A DNA stretch of 64,000 bases from CAYLGY01 sp964383325 (GCA_964383325.1 CAYLGY010000001.1:1-64000); one strand, 5' to 3'. Shown: positions 25,296 to 35,117, counted from the stretch's first letter. Numbers and translations: made by a program. Notes: generated from the letters alone by a model not told the origin.

Positions 25296-25723
25296 AACTC
25301 GCGCTTGCCATGGCCGGCCGCGATGTCTGCCGGATCGAAGTCTGGGCGGACAAGGTGCCGTTGGTGGCGGATGCCTTGCGGCAGTTGCTGCCGGTAACCA
25401 GCATCGCCCAGCACGGAAAGATCGTCGGGGATCTTCTGTATTTCAGCCTGCCCGTGGCATTGCCGTCGCAGAACGCGCTGCCCTTGCAGGACATCTGCCG
25501 CTTGCGCCGCCGGCAGACGGGCAGCGCCGGCGGCTCGGTATGCCTTTATGGCCCGCGTCAGCAGATCTGCGTCTATTATGGCGACGACCTCGCGGACGAG
25601 CCATTCGAACTGTCGTATATTGGCGAGATCGTGCAGGGTGCAACCGAGATGCAGCTGGCCGCGATGCAATGCTGGACCAGTCCCGGCGAGATCGTCACCC
25701 TGCGACTGCACGAAGAACCATGA
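25292..25723 (+). CDS. cyclophilin-like protein (DUF3830 / cucumopine-synthase N-domain type)
   Basis: A 143-residue beta-rich protein. The pattern LPVALPSQNALPLQD in the middle and QQICVYYGDD later resembles DUF3830 proteins, which have a cyclophilin-like fold and are related to the first domain of cucumopine synthase. Its overlap with the preceding helical gene suggests the two products form one enzyme. In plant-pathogen opine synthesis the fused enzyme joins histidine and 2-oxoglutarate into a ring; here a related ring-forming or ring-opening reaction on an imported compound is an inference. Confidence 0.55.
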   Translation: MKLALAMAGRDVCRIEVWADKVPLVADALRQLLPVTSIAQHGKIVGDLLYFSLPVALPSQNALPLQDICRLRRRQTGSAGGSVCLYGPRQQICVYYGDDLADEPFELSYIGEIVQGATEMQLAAMQCWTSPGEIVTLRLHEEP

Positions 25724-25765
25724 AGCTCACGGACGAAAGAAACTGATACCGAGAGGAGAATCGAC

Positions 25766-26917
25766 ATGGGCAAGAGACTGAAATGGTTTGCCGGGCTTGG
25801 CCTCGCCGCCCTCGCTGGCGTGGCGCTGATGCAGTCGGGCAACCGCCCGGCCATGGCCCAGGATGCGACTGCCGAGACGGTAACGTTCGGATTTTTCGGG
25901 CCGCTATCCGGTCGCTTCGGCGCCAATGGCGAGCGCTTCAAGGAGGCTATCGACCTCTTTGTCGAGCAGACGAATGCAAGCGGAGGGCTGGGCGGCCATC
26001 AGCTGATCGTGCTGCAGGAGGACGATCGCGGCGAACCGTTGCAAGCGACTGCGATTGCGCAGAAATACGTGGAGAACGAAGCAGTCGTGGCCGCCATCGG
26101 CTCGTTTACCAGCGGGGCATCGATCGCTGCCGGCGAGATCTTCGCCCAGGCAGGCTTGCCGCAGGTAAGTCCCTCCTCGTCGCATCCCGACTTCACGAAG
26201 ATTTCGAAATATCAGTTCCGCATCCCCAATACGCAGGACACGATGTCGCTGATGTATGTGAAGACGCTGAAGGAGAATGCGCCGGGCGAGCGTGTGGCGG
26301 TGATCTACTATCAGGATGACTGGGGGATCTTCGTCGGCGAGGCCACCAAGGCCGCGCTGGAGGAAGGCGGCGCCGAAGTGCCGATCCATGAAGCGATGCA
26401 GCCGGATGCGCGTGATTTCCGCCCGCTCGTGACCAAGCTGCGCCAGGCGGAAGTGGATAGCATCCTTCTTGCGAGCCATTACGGTCCGTCGGCCGTATTC
26501 CTGCAGCAATTGCGCCAGGCCGGACTGGAACAGCCCGTCATCGGACCGGAAACCCTCTATAATCCGGAATTGCTCTCCCTCGCCGGAGAAGCTGCGAACG
26601 GTCTGGTCACCACCACCTACTTCTTCCCCGGCGACCCTGCGAAGGCTGGATTCGTGGAGGCTTACAAGGAGAAATACGGCCGTGAACCTGATCTCTGGGC
26701 CGCTTACGCCTGGGATGCCGTCGCAATCGCGGCGGAAGGGGCCCGCTCGCTGATCGAGGCAGGCCAGCCTGTTACCCGCGAGGGGCTGCGCGATGCGATC
26801 GACGCATTGCCGCCTTTCGAGGGTGTAACCGGCGTGACCGAGTTCGTCGACGGAACGCCGGCGAAGGATCTGACGGTCCTAAAGATCGTCGATGGCGCCT
26901 ATACATTGCTGAATTGA
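25766..26917 (+). CDS. branched-chain amino acid-type ABC transporter substrate-binding protein
   Basis: A 383-residue periplasmic binding protein of the LivK type (type I fold). A signal peptide (about 1-33, ending AMAQD) precedes the mature start AETVTFGFFGPLSGRFGANGERFKEAIDLFVEQTNASGG. The ligand-binding region IGSFTSGASIAAGEIFAQAGLPQVSPSSSHPDFT is typical. The Liv family imports many ligands besides leucine, including amides, aromatic acids and polyols, so the substrate cannot be named. AGAGGAG precedes the ATG. Confidence 0.9.
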   Translation: MGKRLKWFAGLGLAALAGVALMQSGNRPAMAQDATAETVTFGFFGPLSGRFGANGERFKEAIDLFVEQTNASGGLGGHQLIVLQEDDRGEPLQATAIAQKYVENEAVVAAIGSFTSGASIAAGEIFAQAGLPQVSPSSSHPDFTKISKYQFRIPNTQDTMSLMYVKTLKENAPGERVAVIYYQDDWGIFVGEATKAALEEGGAEVPIHEAMQPDARDFRPLVTKLRQAEVDSILLASHYGPSAVFLQQLRQAGLEQPVIGPETLYNPELLSLAGEAANGLVTTTYFFPGDPAKAGFVEAYKEKYGREPDLWAAYAWDAVAIAAEGARSLIEAGQPVTREGLRDAIDALPPFEGVTGVTEFVDGTPAKDLTVLKIVDGAYTLLN

Positions 26918-26980
26918 TTCGAGCAGAACCGGCGGCGGCAGCGATGCCGCCGTCCCTTTCCCGGAACCGGATGACGCGAG

Positions 26981-28861
26981 ATGGTCGAGCTGTTCCTCAG
27001 CCAGGTGGTCAACGGAGTCGTGATCGGCTTCGTCTATGCGCTGATTGCGCTCGGCTTCAGCCTGGTTTTCGGCGTCGCCAACATCATCAATTTCGCCCAG
27101 GGCGCCATGCTGACGCTCGGCGCTTTCATGACGTTCACGATGGTCCGGCTCGGCGCCCCCATCGCGCTCGCCGTGGCAGTCGCCGTCGTGATCACGTCGC
27201 TCGCGGGCATGCTAATCGAAAGGCTGGCCCTGCGGCCGCTGCGAAACGCACCCTACATCGCGCCGCTGCTTTCGACCCTTGCCATTGCGATCATCTTCGA
27301 TTCTGCGGCGGAGATCATATGGTCGGCGGAAATCCAGGCATTTCCCTCGCCGCTGTCGCGTTATGTGATCTTTGTCGGTTCGGCCTACCTGACCGGGGTC
27401 GATCTGACCATCATGGCGGTTTCCATCCTTGTCATGGCGGGTCTGATGCTGTTCCTGACGCGGAGCTGGATGGGTAATGCGCTGCGGGCGACTGCGCAGG
27501 ACCCGGAAGCCGCCGCGCAGATGGGCATCAATGTCCCGCTGATGCACCAATTCTCCTTTGGACTTGCCGGGGCGCTCGGCGCGCTGGCGGGGGTGCTGAT
27601 CGGCATGTACTACATGTCGGTATTTCCCCAGATGGGCATTCCCTACGGGCTGAAAGGCTTCGCCGCGGCGTTGCTCGGCGGGCTATCCTCCATTCCAGGC
27701 GCAATTGTCGGCGGGCTGCTGCTCGGCATTCTCGAAAGTCTCGCCTCCGGCTATGTCGGCGAAGGCTATCGCGACATCATCGCCTACTCGGTTCTGCTGC
27801 TGGTCCTGATCGTCAAGCCAAGTGGCCTGTTCGGCTCGCGTTCACTTGATGCGCTCGGTGGGGCTTCCGGCGCATCAGGCGGGATCCCCACGACTTCGAT
27901 CGTCGCGTCCATGGCAGGATCGACCAGCAGGTTCAGGGCGAGGCTAATCGAAGCGCCGCTGCCGGTCCTGCTGGCCGTGATCGCCGCCTTTGCGCTATTG
28001 CCGCTGGCGAGCAGCTCCGCCTATGTTCTGCAGATCGGCGTACAGTCGGCCATGTATGCGGTGCTGGCGATCAGCCTGACCCTACTGTCGGGTTCGGCGG
28101 GTGTAATGTCGATCGGCCATGCAGCATTTTTCGGGGCCGGCGCCTATGCGGCAGCGCTGGTTACCGTGCGGCTGGGCATTCCCGCAGAACTGGCTTTCCT
28201 CGCAGCCGGACTCGCGGGGGCCGTTCTGGCCACGATCTTCTACTGGCCGACGATCCGTCTGTCGGGCCATACGGTCGGCCTTGCCACGCTGGCCATCGGG
28301 CAAATCCTCTATCTCGTCTATCTGAACTGGATCGGCCTGACACGAGGCCCGATGGGCATTCCGGGGGTTCCACGGCCGGAATTGGGCCTGACCGGGACGA
28401 ACATGCGCAGTCTTGTCGCGCAGTACTGGCAGATCCTCGTCGTGCTCGGCTTCGCCGTCACGGTTGCATATGCCTTGCTCAATTCGCCTATCGGGCGCGT
28501 ATGGCGCGCAATCCGCGAGGATCGCCTGGCTGCGCACGTGTCGGGCGTACCGGTGCCGCGCTATCTCTCGACGGTCTTCGCCGTTTCCGGCTTTCTCGCC
28601 GGGCTGGCCGGTGCGCAATTCGCCTTTCTCCAGAATTTTGTCAGTCCGGATTCCTTCCTGATCGACACGTCGATCGTGCTGATCTCGATGATCGTGCTGG
28701 GTGGGCTCGGCAACATTACGGGTGCGATCCTTGGCGGCGTGCTGCTGGCGCTGCTGCCGGAATTGCTTCGCGAATTCGCGCAGTACCGCATGATCGCCTA
28801 TGGAACGGTGCTGCTGCTGTTGTTGCGGTTCCGGCCACAAGGTCTGATGGGAACGAGATGA
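26981..28861 (+). CDS. fused LivH-LivM permease
   Basis: A 626-residue membrane protein containing two permease domains usually made by separate genes. Residues 1 to about 288 are LivH-like (VNGVVIGFVYALIALGFSLVFGVANIINFAQGA). After a Ser/Gly-rich linker (GGASGASGGIPTTS), residues from about 325 are LivM-like (YAVLAISLTLLSGSAGVMSIGHAAFFGAGAYAAA). Each half has its own coupling region for the ATPases. The stop overlaps the LivG-like start. The fusion fixes the permease heterodimer as one chain. Confidence 0.92.
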   Translation: MVELFLSQVVNGVVIGFVYALIALGFSLVFGVANIINFAQGAMLTLGAFMTFTMVRLGAPIALAVAVAVVITSLAGMLIERLALRPLRNAPYIAPLLSTLAIAIIFDSAAEIIWSAEIQAFPSPLSRYVIFVGSAYLTGVDLTIMAVSILVMAGLMLFLTRSWMGNALRATAQDPEAAAQMGINVPLMHQFSFGLAGALGALAGVLIGMYYMSVFPQMGIPYGLKGFAAALLGGLSSIPGAIVGGLLLGILESLASGYVGEGYRDIIAYSVLLLVLIVKPSGLFGSRSLDALGGASGASGGIPTTSIVASMAGSTSRFRARLIEAPLPVLLAVIAAFALLPLASSSAYVLQIGVQSAMYAVLAISLTLLSGSAGVMSIGHAAFFGAGAYAAALVTVRLGIPAELAFLAAGLAGAVLATIFYWPTIRLSGHTVGLATLAIGQILYLVYLNWIGLTRGPMGIPGVPRPELGLTGTNMRSLVAQYWQILVVLGFAVTVAYALLNSPIGRVWRAIREDRLAAHVSGVPVPRYLSTVFAVSGFLAGLAGAQFAFLQNFVSPDSFLIDTSIVLISMIVLGGLGNITGAILGGVLLALLPELLREFAQYRMIAYGTVLLLLLRFRPQGLMGTR

Positions 28862-29716
28862 TGGCGGAACGTCACGTCCATCCCGGTTCGTTGTCGATCC
28901 GCAAGGTGAGCCGCCGTTTTGGGGGCGTCGTCGCCGCCGATCAACTTGATTTCACCTTTCCCAAGGGCGAATTTGTCGCCGTGGTCGGCCCCAATGGCGC
29001 CGGCAAGTCGACACTGTTGCAGATGATCAGCGGCATCGTCAGGCCGCAGAGCGGCGAGATCCATCTGGGCGAGCGCCGGATCGACCGCTTGCGCCCGGAG
29101 GACATCGCCGCGCTTGGCATTGCCCGAACCTTTCAGACCAGTCGCGTCTTCCCGATGCTTTCCATTCGCGACAGTATTCTGGTCGGCACGCAGCGGGAGG
29201 TGATCGGCGGCGGCCGTGCGCCGCGCGGCTACGGGGCACTGAGGGAAGTGGCGGCCGTTCTGCTCCGGCTGCCGGCCTATCGACGCAAGGTAGAGGCTGC
29301 GGAAGCGCGGGCGGAAGAGGTGATGCGTCTTTTCGGCGAAAGGCTGTGGCCGCGCCGAGACGACCCTTCCTTCTCCCTGAGCTATGCCAATCGGCGGCGG
29401 CTGGAGATCGCGAGGGCCCTTGTTTCCGATCCCGACATCCTGCTGCTGGACGAGCCGGCCGCCGGCATGAATCCCACCGAGACCGACGAGTTGATCGATG
29501 TCGTCCTGCAATTGCGCAGCCGCCGGCCGGACATGACGATCGTCATGGTCGAGCACAAGCTGCAGGTGGTGCGTAAACTGGCGGAGCGTTGCATTGTCAT
29601 GGCGCAGGGCGCGGCAATCGTAGACGCCGCCCCGGATGTGGCATTGGAGGATCCACGTGTCATCGAAGCCTATCTGGGCAGACGGCGCTCTGCGGCCGCC
29701 TTCGGGAGGATGGCCG

Positions 29717-29730
<14 letters not shown>
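28858..29730 (+). CDS. Liv-type ABC transporter ATP-binding protein (LivG-like)
   Basis: A 290-residue ABC ATPase. Walker A is GPNGAGKSTLLQM, Walker B is LLLDEPAAGMNPTE and the switch His is in VMVEHKLQVV. The signature reads LSYANRRRLEIARAL, a degenerate form usual for the LivG class. The N-terminus is ATG at 28858 or the adjacent ATG at 28861, both overlapping the permease stop. It pairs with the next ATPase. Confidence 0.92.
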
Positions 29731-30460
<730 letters not shown>

Positions 30461-30463
30461 GCC

Positions 30464-31075
30464 ATGGAAACCGAAATGAAACTCCGTCTGATCGATGCCG
30501 TGGCGCTGGCGGTGCGCGAGCATCGCGACCTCTTTACCCGGCTTGACCAGGCGATTGGGGATGGCGATCATGGCGAGGCGATGCAGCGCGGCTTCGATGC
30601 CATAGTTGCAGAGCGCGAGAAGATCGCAGCACAGACGCTTCCGCAAGGCCTCGTCACGGCCGGTAAAACCCTTGTCATGACGATGGGCGGCGCGTCCGGT
30701 CCGCTTTATGGCACGTTCTTCATGGAGTTGGGCAAGGCACTCCCGGAAATGCCGGATCGCGCAAGTCTTGCAGCCGGGTTTGCACATGCGGTGGAACGCG
30801 TCGCCGCGCGAGGCAAGTCCGAACCGGGACAGAAAACCCTGCTCGATGTGCTCTGTCCGATTGCGGAACTCCTGGGCAAGGACCCCGCGGCAGAGCCTGC
30901 ACAGGTAGCGCAACTGGCGGCGGCAGCGGCTGAGGCAACCGTGCCGATGCAGGCGGTGCGCGGCAGAGCGGCCTTTCTTGGCGAGCGGTCGGTCGGCCAT
31001 ATGGATCCCGGCGCATGTTCCGCTGCATTGGTCATCGGCACGGTATGCCGGCTGCTGGAGGATGAAGCGGGATGA
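30464..31075 (+). CDS. dhaL: dihydroxyacetone kinase ADP-binding subunit DhaL
   Basis: A 203-residue all-helical protein of the DhaL type, which holds ADP-Mg and passes phosphate from DhaM to the substrate on DhaK. The Mg-binding Asp/His cluster is in QAIGDGDHGEAMQRGF, and the nucleotide-contact element MGGASGPLYGTFF follows. ARGKSEPGQKTLLDVL matches the usual third element. The stop overlaps the dhaM start by four bases. Confidence 0.93.
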   Translation: METEMKLRLIDAVALAVREHRDLFTRLDQAIGDGDHGEAMQRGFDAIVAEREKIAAQTLPQGLVTAGKTLVMTMGGASGPLYGTFFMELGKALPEMPDRASLAAGFAHAVERVAARGKSEPGQKTLLDVLCPIAELLGKDPAAEPAQVAQLAAAAAEATVPMQAVRGRAAFLGERSVGHMDPGACSAALVIGTVCRLLEDEAG

Positions 31076-31458
31076 ATGTTGCCATCGTCATTGTATCGCA
31101 TTCGGCCAAGGTCGCGGAAGGAACCGCGGACATGGTGCGCCAGATGGTGGGTGAAAGCGTCGCCGTGGCGCACACGGGCGGAAACGAGGCAGGTGGACTC
31201 GGGACCAGCGTTGCGCGGATCATGGCAGCAATAGACGAGGTATGGAACGAAAGCGGCGTGGCCGTTCTTGTCGACCTGGGCGGAGCGGAAAGCAATAGCG
31301 AAATGGCCATCGAGATGATGGACCCGGAGCGCGGCGCCCGGGTGGTAATCTGCAATGCTCCGATCGTCGAAGGTGCGGTGATCGCCGCCACAGAAGCTTC
31401 CGGCGGCTCATCGCTCGAAGAGGTGAAGGCGGTCGCCGAGGAACTGGCGGTACAATAG
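31072..31458 (+). CDS. dhaM: PTS-dependent Dha kinase phosphotransferase subunit DhaM (EIIA domain only)
   Basis: A 128-residue EIIA(Man)-type domain. The phosphorylated residue is His10 in VIVSHSAKVAEGTADMV; VDLGGAESNSEMAIE is the usual loop. E. coli DhaM is a longer fusion of this domain with HPr and an enzyme I fragment. Here those parts are separate downstream genes. It receives phosphate from the HPr protein at 31471 and gives it to DhaL-ADP. Confidence 0.93.
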   Translation: MNVAIVIVSHSAKVAEGTADMVRQMVGESVAVAHTGGNEAGGLGTSVARIMAAIDEVWNESGVAVLVDLGGAESNSEMAIEMMDPERGARVVICNAPIVEGAVIAATEASGGSSLEEVKAVAEELAVQ

Positions 31459-31470
31459 AGAGGCAGGCGA

Positions 31471-31779
31471 ATGGCGCAGGACTGGAAACGATCCTCGGTC
31501 GTGCTCACCAATGAGTCAGGGCTGCATGCGCGGCCGGCGGTCAAGCTCACTCAGCTTGCCAAGACTCACGACGGTCCGGTCGAGATCGCGCTTGCCGCTG
31601 ACGGGCCATGGGTCAATGCCAAGAGCCCGGTGCAGCTCATGCGTTTCCGGGCGGCTCCGGGAAATCGCCTCCATGTGCGGGTAGCCGGAGACGGCGCACA
31701 GGCGATGGTAGACCAGATCCGGGCTCTGGCCGAGCGCGGATTCGACGAGAAGCCCGCACAGGCCGGCGGCGATGGCTGA
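31471..31779 (+). CDS. HPr-family phosphocarrier
   Basis: A 102-residue HPr-like protein. The active-site His19 lies in NESGLHARPAVKLTQLA; the second conserved element reads VNAKSPVQLMRF. It would carry phosphate between the enzyme I homologue and DhaM of the same operon. The C-terminal extension (GFDEKPAQAGGDG) is slightly longer than normal. It overlaps the next gene by eight bases. Confidence 0.92.
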   Translation: MAQDWKRSSVVLTNESGLHARPAVKLTQLAKTHDGPVEIALAADGPWVNAKSPVQLMRFRAAPGNRLHVRVAGDGAQAMVDQIRALAERGFDEKPAQAGGDG

Positions 31780-33379
31780 ACGGCGTATCCGGGGCGTGGC
31801 CGCTTCTCCCGGCCTGGTTGTCGGACGGCTTCTCAGGCTCGATTCCGCCAGGACTCCAGGTGGTACCGGGGCTCTCGGACCAGAACATTTGCGCGCAGCA
31901 ATCGCCGAAGCTCAGGCCTCGCTCGCGGATCTGGCTGCAGGTCTCGAGGCGGGAGAAGCCGAAATCATCCTGACGCACATTGCTTTTCTTGAGGACGAGG
32001 AGCTGGCGCGGCCTGCATTCGAGGCCATTGCTGCCGGCGCTCCTGCCGATGCGGCCTGGCGCGATGCGCTGGATGCGGAAATTGCTGCGTATGAAGCCGC
32101 CGAGGATGCCTATTTCCGTGCGCGGGCAGCGGATTTCGCCGATGTCCGCGACCGGGTGCTTGCTGCTCTGCACGGCCAGGCCGTCGATCGGTTGGAAATT
32201 GCGACAGGCACGATCGTCCTCGCCGACGATTTGCGCCCCTCACAATTGCTCGCGGCACGATGGGAGGCTAGCAGCGCCATTGCCCTTGCCGCAGGTAGTC
32301 CCAACAGCCATGCAGCCATGCTGGCGCGGGGACGGGGCATTGCCATGGTGGTCGGACTTGGCGATGCGGTGCTTTCTGCCGAGGGCGAAGCGCTTCTCGA
32401 CGGATTCGCGGGCGAGCTGATTCTGCAACCGGCCTCCCGCCGAAGGGAGGCAGCGCATCGTTGGCAGCAGCGCCAGGCCGAGGATGCGCAACAAGCCGAA
32501 GATCTTGCTGCCCTGCCGGCCCGAACGCGGGACGGCACCCTGATTGGCGTCGAGTTCACGCTGGCCGGACCTGACGAGATCGAAGGGCTGGATCCGGCTC
32601 GATGCGACGGGATCGGCCTGGTGCGGACGGAGCTTTTCCTCGACCGGCTTGCATTGCTGCAGGATGAAGAGCGGCAATATGCCGCCTATTCCCGCATTCT
32701 TTCCTGGGCGAACGGGCGCCCCGTGACTTTCCGTACCGTGGATGCGGGCGGCGACAAACCGATCTCGGGCTATACGCTGGAAGCTGAGGCCAATCCTTTT
32801 CTCGGCATGCGCGGCATCCGCCTGTCGCTGGCGAGACCGGAGATCTTTCGCGTTCAGTTGCGTGCCCTGGCGAGGGCTGCGGCCCGCGGCAATCTGCGAA
32901 TCATGTTGCCCATGGTGACCTCGCCTGGAGAACTGGACGCCGCGCGCGAAATGCTGGCGAGCGAGATCGAGGCACTGGCGCGAAACGGAATTGCGCACGC
33001 GCTGCCGCCTCTCGGCATCATGGTGGAAGTCCCGTCCGTTGCCCTGATGCCGGAACGGTTTGCAGCGGACTTCTACTCGATCGGCTCCAACGACCTGAGT
33101 CAGTACCTGTTCGCCGCCGATCGGGGAAATACAGCCTGCGCGCATCTTGCGCCGATGAACGATCCGGCGCTGTTGCAGCTTCTGGCCAATGTCGCTTCGC
33201 ATGGTCGTGCCACTGGCCGATCCGTCAGCCTGTGCGGCGATGCCGGTGGCGATCCGGAAATGGTTCCGCACTTGCTCAAGGCAGGATTGCGCAGCCTCTC
33301 CGTTCAGCCTGGCCTGGCCAGCCGGGTGAAGACCGCCATTGCGCGAGTGCATCTTGAAGGGAGCTGCGCAGATGGTTGA
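31772..33379 (+). CDS. PTS enzyme I homologue (PEP-protein phosphotransferase)
   Basis: A 535-residue enzyme I that takes phosphate from PEP. The phospho-His is H180 in GSPNSHAAMLARGRGIAMVVG. The PEP-binding barrel follows, with RTELFLDR, the NPFLGMRGIRLSL element, IGSNDLSQYLFAADRGN and a LCGDAGGD active-site Cys region. It is slightly shorter than E. coli enzyme I (575). Located in the kinase operon, it makes the relay independent of any general PTS. Confidence 0.93.
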   Translation: MAERRIRGVAASPGLVVGRLLRLDSARTPGGTGALGPEHLRAAIAEAQASLADLAAGLEAGEAEIILTHIAFLEDEELARPAFEAIAAGAPADAAWRDALDAEIAAYEAAEDAYFRARAADFADVRDRVLAALHGQAVDRLEIATGTIVLADDLRPSQLLAARWEASSAIALAAGSPNSHAAMLARGRGIAMVVGLGDAVLSAEGEALLDGFAGELILQPASRRREAAHRWQQRQAEDAQQAEDLAALPARTRDGTLIGVEFTLAGPDEIEGLDPARCDGIGLVRTELFLDRLALLQDEERQYAAYSRILSWANGRPVTFRTVDAGGDKPISGYTLEAEANPFLGMRGIRLSLARPEIFRVQLRALARAAARGNLRIMLPMVTSPGELDAAREMLASEIEALARNGIAHALPPLGIMVEVPSVALMPERFAADFYSIGSNDLSQYLFAADRGNTACAHLAPMNDPALLQLLANVASHGRATGRSVSLCGDAGGDPEMVPHLLKAGLRSLSVQPGLASRVKTAIARVHLEGSCADG

Positions 33380-33794
33380 GCAGCGGACCCAACGGGCCGT
33401 TCACCGTTACAAGACCATTCTGCAGCGGGTGATCCACGCCCGCCCGTCCGGAACGCGCCAGCGGCTGGCAACGGCGCTCGGCACCAATCGTTCCTTCGTC
33501 TCGCAGATCACCAACCCGGCATACAAGGTGGCGATTCCGGCGCACCATGTCGAGACGATTCTGGAAATCTGCCGCTTTTCTCCGGCGGATCGGGCCCAGT
33601 TCCTGCGCGCTTATGACGAAGCCCATCCGAGGCAGCGCCAGGAACGGGCTATCCGTGTCCGGACCCTGGAGCTGACCGTCCCGGACCTCGGCACGATGCG
33701 CAGCAACCGGCTGGTAGACGAAGCATTGCGGGAGATGGCTCGCCACATCACACGCATCCTGCAGGATAAGAGTACGGATCAAGGGACCAGATGA
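33372..33794 (+). CDS. small helix-turn-helix protein, probable operon regulator
   Basis: A 140-residue basic protein. An HTH can be seen at about residues 26-58 (GTRQRLATALGTNRSFVSQITNPAY, then a short recognition helix region). The rest is helical, with HHVETILEICRFSPADRAQFLRAYDEAHP and a C-terminal helix rich in Arg. It sits between enzyme I and dhaK and overlaps both neighbours by a few bases. I recognise no closer family. It is a good candidate for sensing substrate or kinase state and acting on the palindromes upstream of 24780. Confidence 0.7.
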   Translation: MVEQRTQRAVHRYKTILQRVIHARPSGTRQRLATALGTNRSFVSQITNPAYKVAIPAHHVETILEICRFSPADRAQFLRAYDEAHPRQRQERAIRVRTLELTVPDLGTMRSNRLVDEALREMARHITRILQDKSTDQGTR

Positions 33795-34777
33795 TGAAGA
33801 AACTGATCAATGACCCCGCAAGGGTGCTGGAAGAGAGTCTTGACGGCTTTGCAGCGGTTCATGCCGATTTCGTCGTCATGGATGAGTCACGCCGATTTTT
33901 GCGCCGGCGCAGCCTCAAGGCCGGAAAGGTGGCGCTGGTCTCCGGTGGCGGATCCGGACATGAGCCGCTGCATATCGGCTTTGTCGGTGAGGGAATGCTG
34001 GATGCAGCGGTCCCCGGCGCGGTCTTCACCTCTCCCACCCCGGACCGGATCCTGGCCGCGATCGAGGCGACGGAGCAAGGCGTCGGTACGCTGCTGATCG
34101 TCAAGAACTATGAAGGCGACGTCATGAATTTCGAGATGGCCGCCGAAATGGCTGCCAATGCTACGGCGCGGGTGCTGGTGGATGATGACGTGGCCGTCGA
34201 CAACTCTTCCTTCTCCCTCGGTCGTCGCGGGGTAGCGGGAACCCTTGTCGTGGAAAAGATCGTGGGTGCAGCCGCCGAGCGTGGCGATTCGCTGGAGGCG
34301 CTGGCGAACCTCGGCGCGCGGGTCAACTCGGTGACGAAGTCGATGGGCGTCGCGCTGAGTTCCTGTACCGTTCCGGCCGCCGGTCAGCCGACCTTCGAGC
34401 TCGCCGAGAACGAGATCGAGATGGGCGTCGGCATTCATGGCGAACCGGGGCGCCGCCGCGCGCCCATGGCAGCAGCCGATTCCATCGTCGAGGAACTCCT
34501 GGATGCCATCCTGCCCCAGCTCGGCGCCCGACGCGGGCAGTCCTGCCTGCTGTTCATCAATGGATTCGGCGGCACGCCGGCGATGGAGCTCTATCTGGTC
34601 TTTCATAGTGCGAGACGCAGGCTGGAAGCGGAAGGGCTGACCGTAGCCCGTAGCCTTGTCGGTACCTATGTCACTTCCCTCGAGATGGCTGGATGCTCGA
34701 TTAGCGTCACCCTGCTGGATGAGGAGCTGACCGGACTATGGGATGCTCCCGTCTGTACGCCTGCGCTGCGCTGGTAG
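33791..34777 (+). CDS. dhaK: dihydroxyacetone kinase substrate-binding subunit DhaK
   Basis: A 328-residue DhaK-type protein. His216 in GVGIHGEPGRRR is at the place of the histidine that binds the ketone covalently in E. coli DhaK. Other family features are VSGGGSGHEPLHIGFVGEGMLDAAV and NYEGDVMNFEMAAEMA. It would bind dihydroxyacetone or a related short ketose for phosphorylation by DhaL. It is the last gene of the operon; the start overlaps the preceding stop by four bases. Confidence 0.93.
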   Translation: MMKKLINDPARVLEESLDGFAAVHADFVVMDESRRFLRRRSLKAGKVALVSGGGSGHEPLHIGFVGEGMLDAAVPGAVFTSPTPDRILAAIEATEQGVGTLLIVKNYEGDVMNFEMAAEMAANATARVLVDDDVAVDNSSFSLGRRGVAGTLVVEKIVGAAAERGDSLEALANLGARVNSVTKSMGVALSSCTVPAAGQPTFELAENEIEMGVGIHGEPGRRRAPMAAADSIVEELLDAILPQLGARRGQSCLLFINGFGGTPAMELYLVFHSARRRLEAEGLTVARSLVGTYVTSLEMAGCSISVTLLDEELTGLWDAPVCTPALRW

Positions 34778-34778
34778 A

Positions 34779-34823
34779 GCATGATCCCGGAAAGTGGTCC
34801 CCACTTTCTGGATCAGATCATGC
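34779..34823. repeat. dispersed palindromic repeat, copy after dhaK
   Basis: A near-palindrome beginning GCATGATCCCGGAAAGTGG and ending with CCACTTTC and GATCATGC. It starts just after the dhaK stop and can fold into a long hairpin, so it may also end the operon transcript. Related copies are at about 24576, 34839, 48881, 48931 and 51291. Confidence 0.75.
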
Positions 34824-34838
34824 CCCACCAGGAATCCA

Positions 34839-34872
34839 CATGATCCCGGAAAGTGGTCCCCACGGATCCATG
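34839..34872. repeat. dispersed palindromic repeat, truncated second copy
   Basis: Starts CATGATCCCGGAAAGTGG like the copy 60 bases earlier, but the right arm is reduced to GGATCCATG. The spacing suggests local duplication followed by decay. The rest of the 34778-35117 gap is the leader of the cold-shock gene. Confidence 0.65.
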
Positions 34873-35117
34873 CCACCACGGAACCGGATCGTGATGCCGG
34901 TTCAGCAGGCGGCATCCTCTCCAGCGCGAGGGCAGAGACGGAATTCTCCGACTGGGGCTTGCAAAGCACTGGCAATGCCCTATATGTGGCTTATCGAGCT
35001 TGCTGATGAATTTTGTTTGCGCCCGAGCGCACCGACGATCTTTCTCTCAAATTCGAAGATTGAAGCTGCGGGCATGTTGCCTGCTGCTGACCCATGCCGA
35101 TTTGAAAGGAGATCGCC

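Noticed and set aside
34880..34902. EcfG-type promoter before the cold-shock gene (GGAAC near 34880)
   Set aside because: The downstream element reads CCGGTT with wrong spacing instead of CGTT; the segment is better explained as an inverted repeat GAACCGG/CCGGTTC.
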